64,000 nt of DNA from NCBI GenBank assembly GCA_023205875.1, contig CP060757.1, positions 310,001-374,000 on the forward strand. The letters run 5' to 3'. The first letter of the stretch is position 1. Every line of letters starts with the position of its first letter. A model generated the notes under the pieces. That model was not told where the DNA came from. It made no database searches and saw nothing but the letters and a program-made list of their open reading frames with translations. Below are positions 1 to 12,487 of this stretch, piece after piece. The stretch is from Chloropicon primus (taxonomy: Eukaryota; Chlorophyta; Chloropicophyceae; Chloropicales; Chloropicaceae). A program made the position numbers and the translations under genes.

Positions 1-1587
1 CTCCATCAGGTCCAAGGCTTCTCCCGGGGGCCCTTCTCCGCCCTCCGAGCTGACCATGTCATCGACAATGACCCTGCTCACCTCGTCGGCATCGACCATG
101 CTGGCGCCGATGATCCCCTTGGCCCCGTGGTTCGCCCAACCGCAGAAATAGACCGGGGCGAGAGTTTTGTTGCCCGAGGTGTCAGAGATGACGTCCCTGT
201 CCAGCGCCCTGGGACTCCCTTCCCTCCCCTCGTGACTCGCTCGCCCTGGGGGGATGCCATCTACGCCAATGCTCCTCTGGCTCGCGGCGATGATCGCCAA
301 CTGAGCCGGGAGCTCAACCTTGGCCGCTCCATCAATTGGCCCCACTTCAAGGGCCTGGTCGTCCACCAACGTCTCTCTCTGCAGCTCGACATGCACGGCA
401 CTGAGGTGTTCCGCTCCGACGAACTCCACCGGCTTGTGCAGAAAGTGAATGAAGAGCTCCTTTCCCGGCGCGTCTTCCCGCACCTCTCCGGAGTCTTTGG
501 AGTGGTGGTCTCTCAAGAGCTTGAACACCCTCTTCTGCATTCTTGTCGCCACCTTTGTAAGCCCGGCAGATTCCTCGAAAGGACCGATGGAGCCGGCACG
601 CCCGCCGTCCTCGCCCCCCCCTTGCGCCGGCACACGAATTCGAGAGACAAAGTGCTCCTCTCTCTTCTGGAGCACCTCCCTGAGCTCCTTTGGGGCAAAC
701 GCAGCGGCTCGGGGCCCCCTCCTGGCGAGAATGTGAACCCGCTTGATCCCGGACAGCGGCGAGCTCTCGCTGGAGAGCAAATCGATGAACCTCTTGGACG
801 TATTCGTTTCCGCGACCAGGCTCTCGGGCGAGGTGAGGAGCAAGCGAGATACGTCCAGAGCAACGTTTCCGGCCCCGACCACAACGACGTCCTCGACCTT
901 TGGGTACTTTGGCCCCACCCCAAACCCACCGTAAAAGTCTTTCTCCATCATTGGGTCCCCGCAGTAGAGCGCCACCAGCTCCCTTGCCGTCATAACGCCC
1001 TTTCCCTTCAGCCTGCCCTCCCCCGCTATCCCTAGCCAGTTCGGGTCGTCAGCTCCGTGTGCGAGGACTATGGCGTCGTACATGGACCTGAGCTCATCGA
1101 GGTGGACATCCCCGCTGCCACCGGACTTGACTTGCACGTTACCAAAGAATCGAACGTTCCCTCCGCCCAGAAAGTTGTCGATGGTCTCCAACACGGCGGA
1201 GACTGATGGAGCGTGGTCCGGTGCCACGCCGTACCTCGCCAGCCCTCCAGGGATCGGCCTCCTGTCGATCACATCAATCCGGACCCCAAGCCCCGGTTTC
1301 GCTTGACTCAGCTTCTTCGCCACACTCTGGGCGCAGTAGATCCCCGCCGGACCCGAACCCACGACGCACACCTTGGCATTCCCTGCCTTGCTGGGACCTG
1401 AACCCTCCCCCCAGGAGAGCGACGAGCAAAGCCCTTTCGTCCCCGATGCGGTGCCCAAGGCGTGACCGAAGACATGATAGCGCCATGTAGCGGTCCGATG
1501 CCTCCCTCCGAAGCCCGATGCCCCACCCAACGCCTCGTGGGAAGGCCTGAGCCCTCCAACCGATTGGCACAACCTCCTGGCTGCCAT
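1..1587 (-). CDS. FDXR: NADPH:adrenodoxin (ferredoxin) oxidoreductase, mitochondrial, 3' end beyond window
   Basis: This flavoprotein passes electrons from NADPH to a mitochondrial [2Fe-2S] ferredoxin, which feeds Fe-S cluster assembly. The frame is open for 529 codons from the ATG at 1587-1585 to the window edge, so the C-terminus is missing. Visible motifs are the FAD dinucleotide fold VVGSGPAGIY near residue 72, the family signature RYGVAPDH near 120, the NADPH-site GAGNVALDV near 235, ARRGP further on, and the late CGWANHGAKGIIG block. The first 60 residues are Arg- and Ala-rich (MAARRLCQS) and look like a mitochondrial presequence. No other in-frame Met occurs before the FAD motif, so this start is well supported. 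It is divergent from IspE with only 36 bp between the two ATGs. Confidence 0.92.
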   Translation of the reverse strand, partial: MAARRLCQSVGGLRPSHEALGGASGFGGRHRTATWRYHVFGHALGTASGTKGLCSSLSWGEGSGPSKAGNAKVCVVGSGPAGIYCAQSVAKKLSQAKPGLGVRIDVIDRRPIPGGLARYGVAPDHAPSVSAVLETIDNFLGGGNVRFFGNVQVKSGGSGDVHLDELRSMYDAIVLAHGADDPNWLGIAGEGRLKGKGVMTARELVALYCGDPMMEKDFYGGFGVGPKYPKVEDVVVVGAGNVALDVSRLLLTSPESLVAETNTSKRFIDLLSSESSPLSGIKRVHILARRGPRAAAFAPKELREVLQKREEHFVSRIRVPAQGGGEDGGRAGSIGPFEESAGLTKVATRMQKRVFKLLRDHHSKDSGEVREDAPGKELFIHFLHKPVEFVGAEHLSAVHVELQRETLVDDQALEVGPIDGAAKVELPAQLAIIAASQRSIGVDGIPPGRASHEGREGSPRALDRDVISDTSGNKTLAPVYFCGWANHGAKGIIGASMVDADEVSRVIVDDMVSSEGGEGPPGEALDLME

Positions 1588-1623
1588 CTCTGTCTCAGTC
1601 TCAGTCTCAGGAAGGCGTTGGCG
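1588..1623. promoter_or_regulatory. 36-bp spacer between divergent start codons of FDXR and IspE
   Basis: The two ATGs (1587 on minus, 1624 on plus) are only 36 bp apart, so core promoters and 5' leaders must overlap or lie inside the opposite coding region. No TATA-like box is visible. A short CTCAGT repeat lies at the left end. Confidence 0.6.
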
Positions 1624-2817
1624 ATGGCGATGGCGACGGAGTGCAGGGGAAGGGCGGAAGGGCGAGGGAGGAGGGGGGCGACGGGATCGAGGATGTCAGG
1701 CAGCTCTAGAGTCGCTTCATCGAGGAATTGGGTGTGGACGAGGGCTGCGGCGTCGAACAGGGGGAAGACGTGGAAGGGGAGTGAAAGGGTTGGGAGGCAG
1801 AGGCAGGTGCGTGCGAGGGGGTTCAAGTTCGAGGACGTGAGTGAGGAGGGGGTGGGGGTGGATGAGTTGGATCTTTTCTCTCCCGCGAAGATCAACCTAT
1901 TCCTGCGGATCACAAAGCGGAGGCCGGACGGGTTTCACGAGCTGGCGTCTTTGTTTCAGACGATAGCGTTTGGGGACACCATGAAGATCTCCAAGCTGGC
2001 TTCGAACGCTTTGGAGGACGAGATCTTGTGCAGCGACCCTTCCGTTCCCTGCGACAAGCGTAACCTGGTCTGGAAAGCCGCTGACCTGTTCAGGGAGAAG
2101 ACGGGCTCGACGCAGAAGTTCAAGATAGACTTGAGGAAGGAGGTGCCAGCAGGAGCAGGGTTGGGCGGAGGGAGTGGCAACGCTGCGACCATGCTCTGGG
2201 CTGCGAACAAGCTCTGCGATCTGGACCACGGGGACCCGGATCTCTTGGAGTGGAGTGGGGACATTGGGTCAGACATCTCGTTCTTCTTCAGCAGCGGCAC
2301 GGCGTACTGCACCGGCCGCGGAGAGGTGGTGGAGGACATGCCTCCTGCTCTGCCATCCAACTACCCGATCATCCTGATCAAGCCGTCGTCTCCCCTGTCC
2401 ACCGCAGCGGTTTACAAGAAGCTCGACGTCACGAAGTGCTCCGAGGCGGATCCGGAGGAGCTCAAGCGGCGGTTTTACCAGGAGGCCCTCATGGCTTCTT
2501 CCGAAAGGAAGCCTTGCACCGAGCATCCGCAGCAGGAGCTGTGCGTGAACGATCTCGAGCTTCCTGCATTCGAAGAGATGCCGATCCTGCTCAAGGCAAA
2601 GGAGGAGCTCATCGCCAGCGACAAGTACGCCTCGGTCTTCATGTCTGGCAGCGGTTCGACTCTGGTGTGCCTTGGGGCCCACGATCTCGACGAGAATCCA
2701 AGTTTTGAGAAGGAGACGCAAGACCAAGACTGGTTGGCGGTGTTGACTGAGCCCGTGAACAGAACCGCAGGGCAGTGGTACGAAAAATCGATGGAATTGA
2801 GACCAGTGTCCAAGTAG
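1624..2817 (+). CDS. ISPE: 4-diphosphocytidyl-2-C-methyl-D-erythritol kinase (CMK), plastid
   Basis: This GHMP-family kinase phosphorylates CDP-methylerythritol in the plastid MEP isoprenoid pathway. The 397-residue frame begins at ATG 1624; a longer open frame begins only at a GTG. About 75 N-terminal residues are Arg/Ser-rich and fit a transit peptide. The enzyme core starts with FSPAKINLFLRI and FHELASLFQT. The GHMP phosphate-binding loop is PAGAGLGGGSGNAAT, followed by GSDISFFFSSG and AYCTGRGEVVED, which match the plant form closely, and a C-terminal MSGSGSTLVC loop. The gene is complete and intronless, and ends 83 bp from the convergent RAD21-type gene. Confidence 0.95.
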   Translation: MAMATECRGRAEGRGRRGATGSRMSGSSRVASSRNWVWTRAAASNRGKTWKGSERVGRQRQVRARGFKFEDVSEEGVGVDELDLFSPAKINLFLRITKRRPDGFHELASLFQTIAFGDTMKISKLASNALEDEILCSDPSVPCDKRNLVWKAADLFREKTGSTQKFKIDLRKEVPAGAGLGGGSGNAATMLWAANKLCDLDHGDPDLLEWSGDIGSDISFFFSSGTAYCTGRGEVVEDMPPALPSNYPIILIKPSSPLSTAAVYKKLDVTKCSEADPEELKRRFYQEALMASSERKPCTEHPQQELCVNDLELPAFEEMPILLKAKEELIASDKYASVFMSGSGSTLVCLGAHDLDENPSFEKETQDQDWLAVLTEPVNRTAGQWYEKSMELRPVSK

Positions 2818-2849
2818 CGAGGGGTAAGATGTGTGGTTCCTATGATGTG

Positions 2850-2854
2850 TGTAA
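2850..2854 (+). terminator. Poly(A) signal TGTAA of IspE
   Basis: TGTAA lies 33 nt after the IspE stop codon. TGTAA is the usual poly(A) signal in chlorophyte algae. Confidence 0.55.
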
Positions 2855-2900
2855 CAAGCAAGCCTTCGAATGAGGTGAATCTTTTATTCGCTGTTGAGTC

Positions 2901-4604
2901 TCATGCCAGCACGTTGACGAGCAGGGACATGTCTTCGGTTTGAGCCATTCTGACCTCACCCCTGGAGTGCAGCACAAGAGTGTGAAAGAAAACTCTTGCG
3001 ACGTCCGATCTTTTGATGGAATGGGTCGACATGAGCCTTGAGAAGTTGATGGCCGAGCCGGCGTCCCCGTCCCCCTGGCTTTGAGAGGCAAAAAAGTCGA
3101 GGACCTTCGTGCGAGCTTCGGCGGAAAAATCGTAGGGAGAATCGCCTGCGGTCTGGCTCGGTTGGGTCGGGAGCCTCAGCGGCGTGAAAGCGATGTTCTC
3201 GTACTGCCTGCCCAAAGGCAGGTCGAGCTGATCCGCCTCGTTGGTCTCGGGGAGCACGAATTCATCCGTTGGCGGCAGGAGGAAGGGGGCTTGCACGAAT
3301 TCGGGGTTGTCCTGGTCGAATTCGCCCATGACGTCCCTCACGCCGCCCTCCTCCTCCGAGGAGGTGTAGAAGACTGCATCGCTGACCCTTCTCGGACTCA
3401 AGTTGCCGTCCTGCTGACGCAGAATCTCCATCTCGATGTTGCCATCGCTGTTGACTTGGCCTTCGCTGTTCTCCACGGCCGCATCTTCACTCGGGTCAGC
3501 AGAAAACAGGTCCAAGAGCTCGGCGCACGCCTCGCGAAGGATCGAGCTCGAGCTTGCCGCGGCGGACTTCAGGCTCTTTCTCTTGCCGGCCGCGTTTCTC
3601 CTCTCGAGAAGTGGCTGGGAACAGATGATGTCCGAAGCATCCCTCAGCCAGTCCCTGATGGTCTCCCTCGGCAAGGAGATGCTGGACCTGTCAAGGTGAA
3701 CTTTGGTGGACTTCCTTTTCCTCCCCCTGGCCGGTTTCTTCTGGTTGACCACTTGGGCAACCTCAGCCTCCTGCTCCCCACCACGATCCTCGGAGGCCAG
3801 CACCGCGCTTCCCTCGGGCACATGCGGGCCATCGGCGTTCGAGACGTCCGCGGGCTGACTGACCTGCTGCTGGCCGTCCGTCGTAAAGAAAAAGTCCTTC
3901 ATCATGTCGTCTTGGAAGGCCTCCGGCATGTTCCCTTCCCCCTCGTCCGGCATGGGCATGAAGGTGTCCTCGCCGATTTGGATGTCAAGCTGCTGACTCT
4001 CGAGCGAGGACCGGACTCCGCCGGCGTAGCGGTGCGGGCTGTAGCTCATGCTGGAGTCCTCCCTCGCTTTCAGCGCCGATCCAGAGGAGAAGTACTCGAG
4101 AGACCGCTTGTCCAGGCTCTGGCCAAGGTCGCTGGACTCGGGCTGCGTCGACAGAAACTCTTGGAGGAATATCTCCTCCACGTGCTTGGAGACCTCGTTC
4201 CTGGTCTCGTCGCACCTCGTCGACCTGAAGGTCACAGTGTCCTCCGTCTTCGCCGCGGTGTGAGTCCTGGACGTGGCTTGCCTGCTGACCCCGCTCTTCA
4301 GCCGGACCGTGCTCGCGCTCGTCGCCCTGTCAGCCCCGCAGTGCCGCTTCCTGCTCCTTCTCCTCACGGACCGGGCGTCGTCGAGGATGTACTGCTGCTT
4401 CTGGTGGAAGATCAGGATCACCCCGGACATCAAGATCGCGCTCAACCGCAGGGCCAGCGGCACCACGGGGGACATGATCATGTCGCACGTGCGAAGGATG
4501 TCCTCCCTCATGATCTTTTTCTTCCCGATCTTCCTCCCGCACCCGAGCAGCCACGCCGTACTCAAGGGCTGCTTCTTGCCAAGGATCTGGATGCCGAAAA
4601 ACAT
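2901..4604 (-). CDS. RAD21: Cohesin kleisin subunit, RAD21/SCC1/REC8 family
   Basis: Kleisins close the SMC1-SMC3 ring in sister-chromatid cohesion. The 567-residue protein starts MFFGIQILGKK and continues through SPVVPLALRLSAILMSGV and QYILDDARSV, the N-terminal SMC3-binding domain shared by RAD21 and REC8. The last 70 residues (INFSRLM, RSDVARVFFHTLVLHSRGEV) form the C-terminal winged helix that binds the SMC1 head. The middle (about residues 95-490) is acidic, low-complexity linker, as expected, and includes ISLPRETIRDWL. Whether it is the mitotic RAD21 or meiotic REC8 paralog cannot be decided by eye. The real ATG is at 4604, and the family's conserved first residues support it. Confidence 0.9.
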   Translation of the reverse strand: MFFGIQILGKKQPLSTAWLLGCGRKIGKKKIMREDILRTCDMIMSPVVPLALRLSAILMSGVILIFHQKQQYILDDARSVRRRSRKRHCGADRATSASTVRLKSGVSRQATSRTHTAAKTEDTVTFRSTRCDETRNEVSKHVEEIFLQEFLSTQPESSDLGQSLDKRSLEYFSSGSALKAREDSSMSYSPHRYAGGVRSSLESQQLDIQIGEDTFMPMPDEGEGNMPEAFQDDMMKDFFFTTDGQQQVSQPADVSNADGPHVPEGSAVLASEDRGGEQEAEVAQVVNQKKPARGRKRKSTKVHLDRSSISLPRETIRDWLRDASDIICSQPLLERRNAAGKRKSLKSAAASSSSILREACAELLDLFSADPSEDAAVENSEGQVNSDGNIEMEILRQQDGNLSPRRVSDAVFYTSSEEEGGVRDVMGEFDQDNPEFVQAPFLLPPTDEFVLPETNEADQLDLPLGRQYENIAFTPLRLPTQPSQTAGDSPYDFSAEARTKVLDFFASQSQGDGDAGSAINFSRLMSTHSIKRSDVARVFFHTLVLHSRGEVRMAQTEDMSLLVNVLA

Positions 4605-4857
4605 ATCTTCCCAGATAAAAAACTCACGCGCGCCTCCCGCCTCGTCGTCACGAAGGTCACCCGTGCGAAACCTCTTCTCGTCGTCGTCGTCGTCGTCGTG
4701 TCTTGTCGTCGTCGCGATCGATCGATCGCACTTGCTTTTCCTTGTTTTGTTTTTTTTGGGCGGGAGAATTCTTCGCTTTTCAAATAACGGTCGGACAAGC
4801 GTTACGAAAGCGTGGTCACGCTTGCACTCATGGCCATCGCGATCGATCGATGAGGCG

Positions 4858-5353
4858 ATGCCCTTATCGAGGTGAGTGGGACACCGCGGTGGCGTGTGGT
4901 CGACGTCGGTGGCTGACGCTTTCTTCCTTTGTTTGATCGATCAGCAAGAAGGCGAAGTGCAGAGTGGTGAGGAAGTCCGTGATCCCCCCGAAGGAATCGC
5001 AGGAAACGATGGCGAGAGTACTGGAGGAGATCAAGGTTGCCTGCGAGGATGGACTGGTGACCGAGGAGGACTACCTGAAGGCCAAGGCTTCGTTCCTCAA
5101 GCAAAAGCAGAAGCAGATGGAGAGGATTGCGGAGATCAACCAAGACTTCTTGACGCGAAGGTTGGAGAGGGAGCAGGCGATGCACTTTGATCTTCTGCAG
5201 AAGAAGCAGGCCAAGGAGGAGCTCATGCATGCTTACAAGCTCGTTCTGGATTCCAACGTCCTGACGAGGGGGGCCAAGGAGTCCGCGGAGCGCGAGTTCC
5301 TCGTCTCGATGATGGGTGGAAGCCGCCTCGTGGGCTCCGCCGCGAGCGAGTAG
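4858..5353 (+). CDS. Small charged coiled-coil protein of unknown function, two exons
   Basis: I do not recognise this protein. Exon 1 is 4858-4871 (MPLSS, split codon), the intron 4872-4944 has GTGAGT and a pyrimidine-rich tail ending in CAG, and exon 2 is 4945-5353. Splicing gives 140 residues. Without the intron, an ATG at 4964 would give 129. The body is Lys/Glu-rich and helical (MARVLEEIKVACEDGL, KQKQKQMERIAEINQDFL), consistent with a coiled coil. The stretch around CEDGLVTEEDYLKAKASFL faintly resembles a SHOCT-type short helical domain, but this is weak. It is divergent from the RAD21-type gene (253 bp) and converges on DHX15 (79 bp). Confidence 0.65.
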
Positions 5354-5359
5354 TAAGAA

Positions 5360-5364
5360 TGTAA
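5360..5364 (+). terminator. Poly(A) signal TGTAA of coiled-coil gene
   Basis: TGTAA starts 7 nt after the stop codon of the upstream small gene. Confidence 0.5.
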
Positions 5365-5400
5365 AAATACACGCTGTCTTTTGAGCAACAATACGTTAAG

Positions 5401-5405
5401 TTACA
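5401..5405 (-). terminator. Poly(A) signal TGTAA of DHX15
   Basis: On the minus strand TGTAA lies about 28 nt after the DHX15 stop, between the two convergent genes. Confidence 0.5.
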
Positions 5406-5432
5406 CGGGTTTTCCTCACCGCCTTCGTCCTC

Positions 5433-8532
<3,100 letters not shown>

Positions 8533-9346
8533 ATGACTACGCAGATCTCCAAGAAGAGGAAGTTCGTCGCCGACGGAGTCTTCTACGCCGTAAGTGCCTT
8601 TGGGGGAGTTTGGTACTCGCCGCCGAGTCCAGTCCCTTGGGACTTGTGTCTCGTCGCATCTCATCGCATCGAGAGAACCACCGTGGGCTGACTCTTTGTT
8701 TTTGTTTTGATTTTTTGCTTAGGAACTCAACGAGATGTTGACTCGTGAGTTGGCGGAGGACGGGTACGCTGGCGTGGACGTGAGGGTGACCCCATTGAGG
8801 ACGGAGATCATCATCAAGGCGACCAGGACCCAGAGCGTCTTGGGTGAGAAGGGAAGGAGAATCCGTGAGCTCGCCTCCGTTGTCCAGAAGAGGTTCAACT
8901 TCGCCGAGGGAACCGTCGAGCTCTACGCCGAGAGGGTTGCCAACCGTGGACTGTGCGCCGTCGCCCAGTGCGAGTCTCTCCGCTACAAGCTTCTCGGAGG
9001 TCTTGCCGTCAGAAGGGCCTGCTACGGTGTCCTCAGGTTCGTCATGGAGAACGGCGCCAAGGGTTGCGAGGTCGTCGTGAGCGGAAAGCTCCGCGCCCAG
9101 AGGGCCAAGGCCATGAAGTTCTCCGACGGATACATGATCTCGTCCGGAGCTCCAGTTAGAGACTACCTGGACGTCGCCGTCCGTCACGTTATGCTCAGGC
9201 AGGGCGTCTTGGGATTGAAGGTCAAAATCATGCTCGACTGGGACCCAAGTGGAAAGATGGGACCCAAGTACCCATTGCCTGATGTCGTCAAGGTGCACAA
9301 GCCAAAGGACGAGGAGGAGACAGTTGCGCCTATTGTCAGCAACTAA
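8533..9346 (+). CDS. RPS3: 40S ribosomal protein S3 (uS3), two exons
   Basis: S3 sits at the mRNA entry of the small subunit. Exon 1 (8533-8589) encodes [19 protein letters not shown]; the intron 8590-8722 (133 bp) has GTAAGT and a T-rich acceptor; exon 2 (8723-9346) starts [10 protein letters not shown]. Together they give 226 residues. The KH domain ([20 protein letters not shown]) and the C-terminal domain ([31 protein letters not shown]) are nearly identical to other eukaryotes. The short C-terminal tail is normal for the family. The 3' UTR carries a hairpin at 9428-9458. Confidence 0.97.
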
Positions 9347-9427
9347 AGCCCCTTTGGTCCTTCTTTGGCTCCTGAGGTCGTCTGCCAGCCTCTTTGGCCT
9401 CTGAGTCCGCCGCGCAAATAGCAGCCA

Positions 9428-9458
9428 GCACGGTGTGGAGAACCTCGATACACCGTGC
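9428..9458 (+). other. Stem-loop in RPS3 3' UTR
   Basis: GCACGGTGT at 9428-9436 pairs perfectly with ACACCGTGC at 9450-9458 around a 13-nt loop. It lies 82 nt after the RPS3 stop. The function is unknown. Confidence 0.5.
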
Positions 9459-9557
9459 GGGTCACGGGCGGACAAAGAGGAAGGGGAGGAGGAACAAGGG
9501 GATTGCAAAGGAAAGGACACGGCTGCACTGCTAGGCAATGATTCATATAAGCCCAAC

Positions 9558-9562
9558 TGTAA
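9558..9562 (+). terminator. Poly(A) signal TGTAA of RPS3
   Basis: TGTAA lies 212 nt after the RPS3 stop codon, downstream of the hairpin. Confidence 0.5.
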
Positions 9563-9744
9563 TCTATTTAGCTGAATAGTTTTTAAACGAACGTTCTCAC
9601 AAGCACTATACCTTCCGACGGGGAGTCTAAAGGCAAGGCCAGGGCGCATCTGTCTTTCTCCTCTTCTCCCCCCCCTCGTCCTCTTCCTCTCAAAATTTTC
9701 CAGGACAGAAGAGAGCGAGAGCGAGAGCGAAGGCGAGGGACGGG

Positions 9745-11032
9745 ATGGCGACGAGTTGGACGAGGAAGAAGGGGACGAGGCGGGTGACGAATGGGTGCAC
9801 CTGCAGCACGAGCTACCTGTGCCGCGACAGAGCGTGGAGGCGAGGAGGTGTCGCCGAGCATGCGACGTGCGTTGCCTCTGGCACGTGGACGACGACGAAG
9901 AAGGCCTTTGTCCCCAGGAACGTTTGTCTCGACGCCCTAAAGGTGAGCTTCCAAGGAGTTCCCGGTGCGTACAGCGAGCAAGCGGCGAAGAAGTGCTACC
10001 CCGATGCGGAGGTCGTGCCTTGCCCGGACTTCGAGACGACGCACAAGCAGGTGGCGGACTCGAGCGTGGACAGGGCAGTCATTCCTGTCGAGAACTCCCT
10101 CGGGGGGAGTATCCACGTGAACTACGACCTTCTGATGAAGTACAGGCTTCACATCACCGGGGAAGTCTACCACAAGGTCAGGCATTGCCTCTTGGCGAAT
10201 CCAGGCGTCGCGAAGGAGGACATCAGGAGGGTCCAGAGCCACCCGCAAGCGCTCGCACAGTGTGACGGTACGTCTCTCTCGGTCTCTCTCTCGGTCTCTC
10301 TCTCGGTCTCGGTCTCTCCGTCCCTAATAGCACGGCGGACAGGGTCGAATGCGAATGGAGCCGCCCACGCTCGCCCTGCGCCTTTCCGCACGCGCGTCGT
10401 TGAGCGCTCGCAAAACTCGAAACTCCCTATCCACTGACTTGTTTTTTTGGCTGCTGCGTTTGTTTGTTGTTGCTGCTGCTGCCAACGCTCTCTTCGCGCG
10501 GTTTGGCGCAGGTTACCTGGATAGCTTGAACGACGGGGTGATCAAGGAGGCAGTCGATGACACCGCCGGGGCGGCTCAGGGCATCTCCCTGGACAAGGAT
10601 TGCAGGGACACGGCAGCGCTGGCGAGCTCCCTCGCCGGGGAGCTCTATGGCCTCGACCTCCTCGACCAGGACTGCCAGGACAACGACCAGAATCTGACGA
10701 GGTTCATCATCCTTTCCAGGGACCCTCTGGCGATAAGCGAGGACAAGGAGTACAAGACCTCCATCGTGTTCACGGCCGGGGACGAGCCGGGCGATCTCTT
10801 CAAAGCCCTGTCCGTTTTCGCGTTGCGAGACATCTATCTGACAAAAATAGAGAACAGGCCCATCCCCCAGTTCATTGTGGAGAGCATGGACAACGAGGAC
10901 CTCTTCCAGAACTTGTTTTACGTGGACTTCAAGGGAAGCTTGAGCGACGAGTCCTGCCAGAACGCCCTGAGGCACCTCAGCGAGGTCTCCGCCTTCATGA
11001 GGATCCTTGGAAGCTACCCCGCTGACGCCTAG
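9745..11032 (+). CDS. Prephenate/arogenate dehydratase with ACT domain, plastid, two exons
   Basis: The enzyme removes water and CO2 from prephenate or arogenate in phenylalanine synthesis. Exon 1 is 9745-10267, the intron 10268-10511 (244 bp, GTACGT to GCGCAG, with TCTC repeats), and exon 2 10512-11032, giving 347 residues. About 65 N-terminal residues are basic and Ser/Thr-rich, fitting a plastid transit peptide. The catalytic domain runs from [15 protein letters not shown] through [13 protein letters not shown] and SHPQALAQC, across the exon join to DDTAGAA, and ends with [12 protein letters not shown]. The ACT regulatory domain follows, with [17 protein letters not shown] and the phenylalanine-binding KIENRP motif. 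Substrate preference cannot be told by eye. Confidence 0.94.
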
Positions 11033-11401
11033 AAGCGCAGGGGAGAGAAAGGAGAGGAGGCCAGAGGGGAGGAGGAGAGGAGGCGGACTTGCGGGGCAGT
11101 TGAGGCTCGATCAGGCCGCGCATTTACTCCCGATAATCCTATCGTTGATCAATCATTAATTAAGTTTCGACCCAGACTTTTTTCCTTGGCAATGGAGAGA
11201 GACGAGAGTGGAGAGGAAGACCGAGCGGAGCGTGGGGGCGGGGGGAGAGGGAAGGCATTGCATCCCAGGTGATTGCCGGGGACTCGACTGACCTTGACGA
11301 TCCCCCCCTTGCCTTGGTGCTGAACTGGTACACTTATTTTTGCGTTATCCGATTCTTGTGGATAGAAAGCGGCTGAAGCGGCGAGGAGAGCGCGAGCGCT
11401 G

Positions 11402-11432
<31 letters not shown>

Positions 11433-11437
11433 AGAGG
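11033..11437. other. Intergenic region with (GA)n tract before organellar L10
   Basis: GA-rich sequence near 11040-11090 and an uninterrupted (GA)n run at 11402-11427, which ends 10 bp before the L10 start codon. An AT-rich patch lies near 11140-11180. No gene is seen. Confidence 0.5.
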
Positions 11438-12273
11438 ATGAGCGCGCTTCAAGGGAAGAGAGGGTTGATGGAGGGGTTGAGCTCCAGGGGAAGGGTTGGA
11501 GCGAGGCGGACCCTTCACGTGAGTCGCGCGCTCACCAAGGAAAGAAAGCACGAGGTGGTGACAAAGTTGAAGTCCGAGTTGGAGACGTCCACCGCGGTGG
11601 TCGGTTTTTCCTTCAAGGGCGTGTCGGTTTCGGACATGGAGAAGCTGAGGGGCGACATACCAGATGATGCCGCCCTCGTCGTGGCGAAGAACACGCTCAT
11701 GAAGAAAGCTGCTGAGGAGGTCGACGGATGGTCCGAGGTGGGCCAGTTCTGCACCGGTTCCAACGCTTTCCTCTTCCTCAGAGAGGACCTCAAAACCGGC
11801 TTCAAGGTGAGGCGGAGTGCCGAACGGAGTGGAAAAGGGGCGGAGGACGCGGTTCTCCGCCTTGAACACATACGCACACACATTCCTGTCGAGAGCTACG
11901 TTTGTTTGTTCGTTTTCTGACTCTCTCTCTCTCTTCTCTCTTTCACACACGCACGCACCTTCCCTTCCCTTCCCTTCTTCGTGGCACCCAGGGTTTAAGG
12001 GACTTGGAGAAGACGTACGAGAAGGCAGACTACCCCGTGGAGCTGAACGGAGGATGCTGCGACGGCGACTTTCTCTCGCTAGATGATATCAAGAAGCTGG
12101 AGAAGCTGCCCTCAAAGCTGGAGCTCATCGCAAAGATAGCGTCCATGGTCAACCAAGTGCCAACCAGGCTCGCCGTGGGAGTGAAACAGGTACCCACTAA
12201 GCTGGCGACTGGAATCAAAAAGGTTTCCGAGGGGAATGTGGAGCCAGCAGAGCAGGCGGCGGCCCAGAGCTGA
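11438..12273 (+). CDS. Organellar ribosomal protein L10 (bL10), probably plastid, two exons
   Basis: bL10 anchors the L7/L12 stalk of bacterial-type ribosomes. Exon 1 is 11438-11806, the intron 11807-11991 (185 bp, GTGAGG to ACCCAG), and exon 2 11992-12273, giving 216 residues. Exon 1 ends in phase 0 after DLKTGFK and exon 2 resumes GLRDLEKTY. The first 25 residues are Arg/Ser-rich (SRGRVGARRTLHVS), a targeting peptide. The core TAVVGFSFKGVSVSDMEKLR and ALVVAKNTLMKKA are typical bL10, and LDDIKKLEKLPSKLELIAKI matches the C-terminal half. The plastid is favoured over the mitochondrion by resemblance to plant plastid L10, but this is inference. Confidence 0.87.
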
Positions 12274-12344
12274 GCCCGGCTCTTCTTGAAAAACCCTCAA
12301 AAAGAAGTCTCCAATATTTTCTGGGATCAGAGGAAGGAAGGAGT

Positions 12345-12349
12345 TGTAA
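12345..12349 (+). terminator. Poly(A) signal TGTAA of organellar L10
   Basis: TGTAA lies 72 nt after the L10 stop codon in the convergent gap with the SF-assemblin gene. Confidence 0.5.
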
Positions 12350-12487
12350 CACTTGTCTATAAACGGAGGAAAGAGAATCCTTTTTTGAAAGGTCGAATTC
12401 CCGTATTTTTAGTGATCCACTTCGCGTCGCGCGCCGCGCTTCTCCCCCCCCCTCCACCGAACCTCTCGGAGGCTCGCCCGGAACCTC

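Larger units (their letters stand above)
9347..9744. other. RPS3 3' UTR and upstream region of prephenate dehydratase
   Basis: The region holds a 9-bp perfect hairpin (9428-9458), a TGTAA at 9558-9562, and a GA-rich stretch (about 9703-9740) just before the next start codon. No gene is seen. Confidence 0.5.
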
